16,846 bases of DNA from CAVPGH01 sp046726955 (GTDB lineage: Bacteria; Acidobacteriota; Vicinamibacteria; Fen-336), in assembly GCA_046726955.1 (NCBI GenBank), contig JBKPBQ010000125.1:1-16846 (forward strand). The letters are read 5' to 3'. Shown here one piece after another: positions 1-6,724 of the stretch; the first letter of the stretch is position 1; each line of letters opens with the position of its first letter. A program made the position numbers and the translations under genes. The notes beneath the pieces are model-generated. The model did no database searches, was not told the DNA's origin, and was given only the letters and a program-made list of their open reading frames with translations.

Positions 1-1689
1 GCCGCGGTCGGCCATGAACGGCGCCTCGATGAACTTCTTCAGGACCTCCAGCTCGCGCAGGTACTCGTCCCGCCACTTCGGATCGGCCCACATCGTGTTG
101 TAGGGCGGGTACGGCTCGTAGGGGCTGTGGGGATCCATGAAGTGCAGGTACACGAAGGCGGGCACGTCGCGATGGTGGTCGAGCCAGTCGCTCAGCCGAT
201 CGACGTATTCGCGCGCCGTCTTGGACGTGCCCCCGGCCGGCCCCGCCCGTCCCACCGTCGACTCGACCTCGTGCAGCTCCTCGAACCCCTGGTGCAGGTT
301 GGTGAGGGCGCCGGTGAAGGCCACTGACGCGAACGAAACCGTCGCGTACCCTGCCTGCCGGAAGACCTCGGCGATCGTGGTGGCCGAGGCGGGCAGCCGG
401 TCGGGGATCTGATGTACGCCGTGCGTCGTCGGGTAGAGCGAGGTCATGACCGAAGGCACGGCCGCCTTCGTCCAGCTCGTCTGCGTGAGCGCGTTGTCGA
501 AGAGCGCCCCTTGCTCGGCGAGCCGCCGCAGTGTGGGCGCCGTCGCCCGGGCGTAGCCGTACATGTCGAGGTGGTCCTTCCGCAGCGTGTCGCCCTGGAC
601 GAGGATGACGGTCTGGGGAGGCCCTCCACCGCCGTCTTTCGCCGAGCGCTGCCGGACTGCGGGCGCGCCCCAGAAGGCGAGCGTGCCGTCCTTGTCGGCG
701 CTCGCCGACAGCGAAAGCGCTACCGACTGCCCGGCGAAGTCCGTCAGGTCCACCGACTCCCGCTCCCAGCGGTAGCCGCTGGTCACGGTGCGCGTCAGCA
801 CCGGCATCTCCCTGCCGCCGCGGCGGACGGCGACCCGGAACGTCACGGAGGCGTCCTCGGGGGTGCCGAGCGAGAGATCGAGAACCGGCCGCGACGGCAT
901 CGTCACGTCGAACCGCACCGTCTCCGGCGACCGCGTGACGAGCGTCTCTCGGAAGATCGCGCGCAGCCCCTGCCAGCTCACGCCCGACGGAACGCTGGCC
1001 AGATGCTCGCGGCGGAAGACGAGACGCACTGACTCGATCGCGAAATCGGCCCCGGCCACGTCGGTGGGCCGGACGAGGACGTGGCGGATGCGCGGTCCCG
1101 AGATCGGAGCCGGCGGCGTGATCGTGTAGGTCTGTACCTGGTCCCCCGGCAGCACCGGCGTCGTGATGACCCACGGCACGTTGTTGGCCAGCCCCTGCAG
1201 CCGAGCCAGGTCGACAGTCGGAGCCGGCGACGTCGTGACGAACAGGTTCGCGCCCGCGGAGACGCGCAGCCGCACCTCCACGGCGTAGAGCTGATCGGCG
1301 TTGTCGAGGCCCGCGGTGCGCTCGACGTGCAGGACGGGGAAGTCGCTCGTAGTGCGCCCCACCAGCAGGCCGTCGCGGATGGCGAGGCCGCTCACGCCTG
1401 CGCCACCCTCCCAGCCGCGCGTGGCCGGGAAGGGCGGGGGAGACGGCTTGGCCGGCGCGGGGGGCGTCGGCGGCGGGCTGGGAGGCGGACCGTCGAAGCG
1501 CCATTCGGTACGCCGCACAGGCGCGGCCGCCGCTCCGGCGGCGGAGCCTTCGACCCGCTTCGCGTCGAAAACGTCCACGAGCCGGATCGATTTCGGTCCG
1601 TCTGCGGGCCTGCGGCAGGCGGGAGTGGCCAGCGTCGCCAACGCGAGCAGCGAATGGCTCGCAGCGGCAGTGCGCGACAGCATCACCAT
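1..1689 (-). CDS. Sulfatase-superfamily lipoprotein, Thr at the formylglycine site (partial, C-terminus off the window)
   Basis: The frame is open for 563 codons from ATG at 1689 to the left edge, so the C-terminus is missing. AGGAG lies 7 nt before the ATG. Residues 1-25 look like a lipoprotein signal ending at Cys25, though the lipobox (TPAC) is imperfect. Residues 67-88 are Pro-rich, and about 90-345 look like beta-rich, non-catalytic sequence. The alkaline-phosphatase/sulfatase fold starts near 358: VILVQGDTLRKDHL (metal-binding Asp367), then SWTKAAVPSVMTSLYP at 405-420 and FMDPHSPY near 517-524. Aligning the last block with the sulfatase signature CxPSRxSLLTG puts Thr407 at the nucleophile that is normally Cys or Ser. 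A sulfatase dependent on formylglycine is therefore unlikely. A Thr nucleophile is known elsewhere in the superfamily, in phosphodiesterases and phosphoethanolamine transferases. The family is clear, but the substrate is unknown. Confidence 0.85.
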   Translation of the reverse strand, partial: MVMLSRTAAASHSLLALATLATPACRRPADGPKSIRLVDVFDAKRVEGSAAGAAAAPVRRTEWRFDGPPPSPPPTPPAPAKPSPPPFPATRGWEGGAGVSGLAIRDGLLVGRTTSDFPVLHVERTAGLDNADQLYAVEVRLRVSAGANLFVTTSPAPTVDLARLQGLANNVPWVITTPVLPGDQVQTYTITPPAPISGPRIRHVLVRPTDVAGADFAIESVRLVFRREHLASVPSGVSWQGLRAIFRETLVTRSPETVRFDVTMPSRPVLDLSLGTPEDASVTFRVAVRRGGREMPVLTRTVTSGYRWERESVDLTDFAGQSVALSLSASADKDGTLAFWGAPAVRQRSAKDGGGGPPQTVILVQGDTLRKDHLDMYGYARATAPTLRRLAEQGALFDNALTQTSWTKAAVPSVMTSLYPTTHGVHQIPDRLPASATTIAEVFRQAGYATVSFASVAFTGALTNLHQGFEELHEVESTVGRAGPAGGTSKTAREYVDRLSDWLDHHRDVPAFVYLHFMDPHSPYEPYPPYNTMWADPKWRDEYLRELEVLKKFIEAPFMADRG

Positions 1690-1738
1690 GTGATGTCTCC
1701 TCTTCACCGGCGGTCGGTTTGATGGAGAGAGCACGCGG

Positions 1739-1744
1739 ATTATA
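1739..1744 (-). promoter_or_regulatory. -10 element (TATAAT) for the sulfatase-like gene
   Basis: Read on the minus strand this is a perfect TATAAT about 50 nt upstream of the ATG at 1689, in an AT-richer pocket of a GC-rich region. No good -35 hexamer sits 16-18 bp further upstream, so it may depend on an activator or be weak. The position would give a leader of roughly 40 nt. Confidence 0.45.
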
Positions 1745-1944
1745 CCCATCGGCACGAACGAAGACGTGCGGCCCCGGCGGCTCGTTGGGACGTCATGAGC
1801 TTCGCTTCAGGCCGTGGACCTATAGGCCCTTTGATGGGGCGCCTGGGGTTGCGTGACGCCGGGGATGAGAGGCGTCGGGGACCTCTCCCAGCGCCGGCAG
1901 GCCAGGGCCCAGGCGACGGTCAGCAAGCGATTGCGCTCGCCTTT

Positions 1945-1975
1945 CCACCGGAGTCTGTAGTAGAGTCACCGGTGG
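1945..1975. promoter_or_regulatory. Inverted repeat before the BlaI-like gene, possible operator
   Basis: The arms CCACCGG (1945-1951) and CCGGTGG (1969-1975) are perfect inverted copies separated by 17 bp. Between them is TGTAGTA (1956-1962), which resembles one half of a BlaI/MecI operator, but I see no matching second half. The element ends 11 nt before the ATG at 1987, where a BlaI-type repressor would be expected to autoregulate. The rest of the gap 1690-1986 shows only the minus-strand -10 and the AGGAGG at 1980-1985. Confidence 0.35.
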
Positions 1976-1986
1976 CAGTAGGAGGC

Positions 1987-2373
1987 ATGATGACGAAGGC
2001 CCGCCTTTCCAAGGCCGAGGCGCGGATCCTCGAACAATTCTGGCGGCGCGGCACCGCTTCCGTCCGCGAGATCCTGGACAGCCTTCCGGAGGACGAGCGG
2101 GTCGCCTACACGACCGTGCAGACGCTCGTCTACAGGCTCGAGGAGAAGGGCGCCGTGCGCAAGGTGAAGAAGATCGGCAACGCGCAGCTCTTCGAGCCGG
2201 CCCTCAGCCAGAGCGAGTTTCGAAGCGGGCTGGTGCGAGACATCCTGGACCTGTTCGGCGGGTCGCCGCGCCTCCTCGTCTCGAGCCTCCTGGAATCCGG
2301 TACGTTGACGCTCCGGGACCTGAAGGCCCTCCAAGGCGCCGGGCCGACTGGCAAGAGCGGCCGCGGGCGCTGA
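1987..2373 (+). CDS. BlaI/MecI/CopY-family transcriptional repressor
   Basis: This 128-residue protein has the usual length and layout of a BlaI/MecI repressor. An N-terminal winged helix covers about residues 5-75, with LSKAEARILEQFW, then VREILDSL and the recognition-helix region VAYTTVQTLVYRLEEKGAV. A short helical dimerisation tail follows, with LVRDILDLFGGSPRLLVSSLLES. In this family the repressor binds as a dimer at its own promoter and is released when the partner membrane peptidase triggers its cleavage. AGGAGG at 1980-1985 lies close to two tandem ATGs (1987 and 1990), and the second is better spaced. The frame stays open upstream to 1795, but that extension is Gly/Arg/Pro-rich and lacks family sequence, so I excluded it. 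The M56 gene starts 9 nt after the stop. The ligand is unknown, and beta-lactam sensing cannot be assumed. Confidence 0.9.
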   Translation: MMTKARLSKAEARILEQFWRRGTASVREILDSLPEDERVAYTTVQTLVYRLEEKGAVRKVKKIGNAQLFEPALSQSEFRSGLVRDILDLFGGSPRLLVSSLLESGTLTLRDLKALQGAGPTGKSGRGR

Positions 2374-2382
2374 GGCAAGGCC

Positions 2383-3303
2383 ATGCACGAATACATCGCT
2401 CGGCCGGTCTACTACGTCGGAGTGCACCTGTTCTTTGCGTCGCTGGTGTGGTCCGCGGCCTAGGTACTGACCCGGCGGGCGCGCGGCAGCGCCACGGCGA
2501 AGTACTGGGTCTGGGTCGCGACCTCGCTCAACTTCGTCCTGCCATTGGGCGCGATCCTCGACAGGTCGCTGGCCGCGCATCTCGCGTGGGCCCGACCGCT
2601 CGGGGTGATCGGGGAGCTCGGACTCCGAGTCGCCGATCACGCATACCTCGTCGGCTCGGTCTGGCTCCTCGGCGCGGTCGTGATGGCCGTCCGGCTCGGG
2701 CTGAGGATCCGGGCTTGCCGGCGCGGCGCCAACGTGATCGCTCCGATCGGGCCGAGCTCGAGGCCTGCTTTCTTCGTCGGCGGTACGCCCGTCCGGTTCA
2801 CGTCCGTCGAGAGTGGGCCCATGGTCGGTGGTGTCTGGCGCCAGCACATCAGCCTTCCCGACGGCATCGACCGGCTGCTGACGAGATCGGAGCTCGACGC
2901 CGTCCTTCTCCACGAGGTGGCGCACGCGCGCAGGCGCGACAACCTCATCTGGCTGATCCACGAAGTCGGCCTTTGCCTGCTGTGGTTCCATCCGCTCCTC
3001 TGGATGACCGGCTCCCAGATGGCGCGCTACCGCGAGCTCTCGTGTGACGAGTCCGTCATCGAGCGTAACCGCGGCCGCGACCTGCGGGCCGCGCTGACCA
3101 AGCTCGCGAATCCCGAAGGCGGTCTCCTGCTGGAGGCGTCCGCCTCTTCGTTCGTCGCCCACCGCCTGGAGCGTCTGTCCGCGGATCGTCCGACGCGGAC
3201 GTCCCTCGCACCGAACGCCCTGCTGATCGTGGCGTTCGGCTGTTCGGTCCTCGCCGGCATCTTCGAGACCGTAGCCCACACGGCCTGTTGCTTCGTCCGG
3301 TGA
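2383..3303 (+). pseudogene. M56 (BlaR1/MecR1-type) membrane metallopeptidase interrupted by in-frame TAG
   Basis: Reading from ATG 2383, the frame gives 26 residues, a TAG at codon 27 (2461-2463), then open sequence to TGA at 3303. The intact length would be about 306 residues. Family sequence is good on both sides of the stop: a first membrane helix before it, and TAKYWVWVATSLNFVLPLG after it. Two more helices precede the zinc peptidase core, which has LLHEVAHARRRDN (HEXXH, His177, Glu178, His181, counting TAG as residue 27) and YRELSCDESVIE. A last helix lies near the C-terminus. There is no extracellular penicillin-sensor domain. In the family this protease inactivates the BlaI partner after sensing a signal. 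TAG differs by one base from TGG (Trp), which would fit the helix. Restart at TTG 2545 would lose the first membrane segments. This could be a pseudogene, readthrough or a sequence error. Confidence 0.8.
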
Positions 3304-3319
3304 ACGGCGGGAGCCCGTC

Positions 3320-4831
3320 ATGAGAACGAGCGGTAGGCGGCGGACGGCACGGACGAGCCGGCGGCTGGCCCTGTGCATGCTGGCGCTCTGCTCCTCGCGC
3401 GTGACCCACGCGCAACGGCTCGAGTCCCTGGCGCCCGCCGTGCGCAAGTACGTCCGCGTCGGGACGTCGAAGGTGATCCTCGAGCACGTCCAGGTCATCG
3501 ACGGGACCGGAGCCGCGCCGCTCGCCGATCGGAACGTCGTGATCGAGGCCGGCAAGATCGCGGCGGTCCTGCCGGGCGCCGATGAGACACAAGCCGAGGG
3601 CACGACGCTGGTCGACCTGCGGGGCGACACGATCATGCCGGGCATCGTCGGCATGCACGAGCACCTGTTCTACATCCCGCTTCCGAACCTGGCTCCCGAC
3701 GGCACCTTCGAGAGGCCCGCCCTCTTCCAGCAGATGAGCTTCTCGGCGCCGCGCCTGTATCTCGCGAACGGCGTGACCACGGCGCGCACCGCGGGCAGCG
3801 TCGAGACCTACACGGACCTCAGATTGAAGGGGAAGATCGAGAACGGCACTCTTCCCGGGCCGCATCTCGACGTTACCGGGCCCTACCTCGAAGGGCAGAG
3901 CGACAATCCCAATCTCCAGATGCACCAGCTCACCGGTCCCGACGATGCACGCGAGACCGTGGCCTACTGGGCGGATCGCGGCGTGACGTCCTTCAAGGCT
4001 TACGCCCACATCACCCGCGACGAGATGCGGGCGGCGGTGCGGGAAGCGCACAAGCGCGGCCTCAAGGTTACGGGCCATCTGTGCTCGGTGACGTACAGCG
4101 AAGCCGCGGAGATCGGGATCGACGACCTGGAGCACGGGTTCCGCGAAGACACCGAGCTCGACCCCGGCAAGAAGCCCGACACGTGCAGCGACAGCGGAGG
4201 CGACTACACCCTCGACCACATGGCTCCCGGGAGCCCGGAGGCGGAGCGGCTGTTCGCGACGCTCCTCGCCCACGGTGTCGCCGTCACGTCGACGCTCTCC
4301 GGTGCGGCGGCGAGCGTGCCCGTCGACACGACGTCGGACGCGCGGCCGCTGCTGCGGCCGGCCGTGCTGGAGGCGATGGCGCCGAGCGTGCGGGAGGCCT
4401 ACTTTTACGGTCGCAATCGACCGCGGCCGGCCACGAGCGACGCCGCGCGGGGGCTCCGCCGGGACATGGACCTGCAGCGCGCCTTCGTCGCGAAGGGCGG
4501 GCTGCTCCTGGCCGGCCCGGACCCGGACGGGATCGACGGTAACCTGCCTGGCTTCGGCGATCAGCGCCAGATCGAGCTCCTCGTCGAGGCCGGCTTCACG
4601 CCTGTTGAGGCGATCCGGATCGCGACGCTCAACGGTGCGACCTACCTCGGACACCAGGATCGGATCGGTTCGATCGCCGTGGGCAAGAACGCAGACCTGG
4701 TCGTGATCAAGGGCGATCCAGCCGCTCGCATCACGGACATCGAGAACGTCGAGATCGTGTTCAAGGACGGCGTCGGCTACGACCCGAAGAAGCTGCTCGA
4801 GTCTGTGAGAGGCCACTACGGCGAATACTGA
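3320..4831 (+). CDS. Secreted amidohydrolase-family metal-dependent hydrolase
   Basis: This 503-residue amidohydrolase has a basic N-terminus, a hydrophobic stretch at about 16-25 and a plausible cleavage after THA (residue 31), so it is probably exported. The small beta domain (HVQVIDGTGAAPLADRNVVI) leads into the TIM barrel. The expected metal-site residues are all present: GMHEH (His113, His115), SFKAY (Lys226, the likely carbamylated lysine), TGHL (His253), LEHG (His272) and GPDPDG (Asp401). The C-terminal strand region GSIAVGKNADLVVIKGDP closes the fold. It belongs to the imidazolonepropionase/prolidase-like branch. Substrates there include N-acyl amino acids and dipeptides, and I cannot choose among them. 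It starts 16 nt after the M56 stop and ends 13 nt before the next amidohydrolase, so it is most likely cotranscribed under the BlaI/M56 pair. Confidence 0.9.
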   Translation: MRTSGRRRTARTSRRLALCMLALCSSRVTHAQRLESLAPAVRKYVRVGTSKVILEHVQVIDGTGAAPLADRNVVIEAGKIAAVLPGADETQAEGTTLVDLRGDTIMPGIVGMHEHLFYIPLPNLAPDGTFERPALFQQMSFSAPRLYLANGVTTARTAGSVETYTDLRLKGKIENGTLPGPHLDVTGPYLEGQSDNPNLQMHQLTGPDDARETVAYWADRGVTSFKAYAHITRDEMRAAVREAHKRGLKVTGHLCSVTYSEAAEIGIDDLEHGFREDTELDPGKKPDTCSDSGGDYTLDHMAPGSPEAERLFATLLAHGVAVTSTLSGAAASVPVDTTSDARPLLRPAVLEAMAPSVREAYFYGRNRPRPATSDAARGLRRDMDLQRAFVAKGGLLLAGPDPDGIDGNLPGFGDQRQIELLVEAGFTPVEAIRIATLNGATYLGHQDRIGSIAVGKNADLVVIKGDPAARITDIENVEIVFKDGVGYDPKKLLESVRGHYGEY

Positions 4832-4844
4832 CGCGTGGCGCGCC

Positions 4845-5908
4845 GTGCTCGTGTCGCGGGTGCAAGCAGTCGCCCTGCTGCTCGCGACCGCCGTCTTCGG
4901 CCTCGGTTCGCCGGTGCTGCGTGCGGCCGAACCGGCCCCTGTGACTACGCTGGTCAAGGCCGGCCGCCTGCTGGATCCCAAGACCGGGAACGCACTCTCG
5001 CCGGTGGCGGTCCTGATCGAGGACGGCAAGATCAAAGAGATCGGCGCGCCGTCGCGAGTGGAGGCCGACGCGCCGGCCGGCGCGGCGGTCATCGACCTGG
5101 ACAGCGCCACCGTGTTGCCGGGCCTGATCGACTGCCATACGCATCTGTTCCTGGACATCGTGGTCCCGCCGGAGGAGGAGCTTCGACGCCACGCGAACGG
5201 AGAGTTCGCTCCCGACGTCTTCCAAAACGTCGACGTCCTCAAGGTCACGGCCGGGGACGACCTCTCGCTGGGCGAGCTCGCGGCGGTTGCCGAGGAAGCC
5301 CACCGCCAGCACCTGAAGCTCGCGGCGCATGCCGCGGACGCGGCCAGCATCCAGATGGCGATCGAGGCCGGCGCCGACTCCATCGAGCACGGCAACGACG
5401 TCACCGACGAGCAGCTCGCGCTCATGCGCGAGAGAAGGGCGTCTACCTGGACCTGACGCCCACCTTTTTCGACGGCTTCTGGACGAGGATCCACGAGGTG
5501 AGCGGGCTCTCTCCCACCTCTCGCTCCACCCTCGCCGCCTCCGACGAGAGGCGTCGTCAGCGCGCAGCGGCCCTGGTCGCCCGGGTGCTCAAGTCGGGAG
5601 TGAAGTTCGCCGCCGGGTCGGACATGTGCTGGTTCCATCCGGGCAAGACCCGAGGCGAGGCCAGCGCGATGATGTTCGCGAACCTGCAGCACGCCGGCAT
5701 GCCTCCGCGAGAGATCATCCGTGCCGTCACGACGAATGCCGCAGAGATGCTGGGCTGGCAGGACCGGATCGGAGCCGTCGAGCCAGGCAAGCTCGCGGAT
5801 CTCGTCGCCGTCGGCGGTGACCCGCTGACGGACGTCACGGAGCTGGAGCGTGTCGCATTCGTGATGAAGGGTGGGCAGGTGATCCGGAACGGCCTGAAAG
5901 CGCACTGA
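4845..5908 (+). pseudogene. Second exported amidohydrolase, frameshifted and internally shortened
   Basis: The first part reads from GTG 4845 to a stop at 5456. Family sequence then continues in another frame from about 5433 to TGA 5908. The shift is at ctcatgcgcgagagaaggg (5421-5439). Removing one GA would restore LMREKGVYLDLTP, so a two-base gain or a one-base loss explains it. The intact product would be about 354 residues. A signal peptide (about 8-28) precedes the beta domain, CHTHL (His98, His100), DVLKV (Lys133), AAHAA (His162) and IEHG (His182). After the shift come AAGSDM (metal Asp) and GAVEPGKLADLVAVGGDP. Only 33 residues separate the HxH motif from the lysine, against 111 in the upstream gene. 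Part of the barrel therefore appears to be missing. GTGs at 4851 and 4860 are alternative starts, and no strong ribosome site is visible. It is probably non-functional if the sequence is right. Confidence 0.75.
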
Positions 5909-5948
5909 AGGGCGGCCGCGCTCGCCGTCACCGGCCTGCCATGTGCTG

Positions 5949-5962
5949 TGGTGGCGCCACCA
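5949..5962. repeat. Perfect 14-bp palindrome in the convergent gap
   Basis: TGGTGGCGCCACCA is self-complementary and lies between the end of the second amidohydrolase gene (5908) and the end of higA (6058). It could be the stem of a bidirectional stop or a protein site, but it has no loop and no T-run, and such palindromes arise easily at this GC content. Confidence 0.3.
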
Positions 5963-6057
5963 GCGGGCGCTCGAAGCGGAGGACGCGGAGCCGACGCTCG
6001 ATGATCGTTCGAACATCGCCCCCTTGCTGCCAGGACGGCGCAACGGGCAGCGCTGCG

Positions 6058-6366
6058 CTAGGCGGCCTCTCGGGGATGGACGTCTCGTGCGATCCGATCG
6101 GACGAAACCCGCTGCACCAAGTCGAGATCGTACGCGGCCTGGAGGCTCATCCAAAACTCGGGGGTGGTCCCGAAATAGCGAGCCAGCCTCAGCGCCGTGT
6201 CGGCCGTGACGCCACGCCGTCCGTTCACTATCTCGCTCATCCGTGTGACCGGCACGCGAAGATCCCGACCTAGACGATTGACGCTGATCCCAAGGGGCTT
6301 CAGGAGATCCTCTCGTAGGATCTCGCCCGGATGAACCGGCGGCAGCCGGCGTGCCTTCTTCGCCAT
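6058..6366 (-). CDS. higA: HigA-family antitoxin (XRE-type DNA-binding)
   Basis: This 102-residue protein opens with PPVHPGEILREDLLKPLGIS, the hallmark of HigA/VapI-type antitoxins. A helix-turn-helix at about 25-70 follows (VNRLGRDLRVPVTRMSEIVNG, then ADTALRLARYFGTTPEFWMSLQ). In the family, HigA binds and neutralises HigB and represses the shared promoter. GGAGG lies just upstream of the ATG and starts right after the higB stop codon, with only 10 nt between the two genes. The toxin-first order is the usual one for higBA. The assignment is secure at family level. Confidence 0.93.
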   Translation of the reverse strand: MAKKARRLPPVHPGEILREDLLKPLGISVNRLGRDLRVPVTRMSEIVNGRRGVTADTALRLARYFGTTPEFWMSLQAAYDLDLVQRVSSDRIARDVHPREAA

Positions 6367-6376
6367 GGTTCCTCCG

Positions 6377-6655
6377 TCAGTGGTAGTCCACGACCTCGAC
6401 CTGCCGCGCTTCGCCGTCCTTCCAGACGAAACAGATTCGATACTGATCGTTGATGCGGATGCTGTGTTGCCCCCGCCGATCGCCGGCTAGAGCCTCAAGG
6501 TGATTCCCGGGAAACGCGCGCAGGTCGCCGAGTCGTTGGGCTGCGTGAAGCTGCGCGAGCTTGCGCTGTGTGACCCGGGCGATGCTCCGAAACCGGCGCG
6601 TCGGGTATCCCTGAAAGAGCGCCTCGGCCTCGCGGTTCCGGAAGGACCGGATCAC
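6377..6655 (-). CDS. higB: HigB-family toxin (RelE superfamily mRNA interferase)
   Basis: This is 92 residues from a GTG at 6655, followed by MIRSF-type sequence typical of the HigB start. The conserved C-terminal core HSIRINDQYRICFVWKDG and the ending VEVVDYH are characteristic of HigB/RelE-like toxins that cleave mRNA on the ribosome. AIRIND-type homologues often have Trp where this one has His before SIRIND. The length is normal and the frame is intact, so toxin activity is plausible. The start is supported by family length and by the palindromic element just upstream, while the ribosome site (AGCAGG) is weak and lies right against the GTG. It forms an operon with the downstream higA. Confidence 0.92.
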   Translation of the reverse strand: MIRSFRNREAEALFQGYPTRRFRSIARVTQRKLAQLHAAQRLGDLRAFPGNHLEALAGDRRGQHSIRINDQYRICFVWKDGEARQVEVVDYH

Positions 6656-6663
6656 CTGCTCAG

Positions 6664-6685
6664 GATATTACGGATACCGTGATAC
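6664..6685. promoter_or_regulatory. Candidate higBA operator: palindrome plus GATA repeats
   Basis: The palindrome ACGG-ATA-CCGT (6670-6680) is overlapped by three copies of GATA at 6664, 6673 and 6681, spaced 9 and 8 bp. It begins 9 nt upstream of the higB start codon, where HigA autorepression would be expected. The pattern is seen directly, and its role is inferred. Confidence 0.45.
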
Positions 6686-6724
6686 GTCCAGCGTAAGACG
6701 AAGGGATCAACGGGTAAGGGAGGA

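Noticed and set aside
412..1032. Plus-strand open frames within 127-1722
   Set aside because: They are antisense to the sulfatase-like gene, which reads continuously with clear motifs and a promoter.
1795..1986. N-terminal extension of the BlaI-like protein
   Set aside because: The extension is Gly/Arg/Pro-rich with no family match, and AGGAGG sits at the internal ATGs 1987/1990.
3056..6154. A very long open frame on the minus strand (over 1000 codons) opposite the amidohydrolases
   Set aside because: It is antisense to genes with clear family motifs, is rich in Arg, Gly, Ala and Val with no recognisable domain, and such frames are expected at this GC content.
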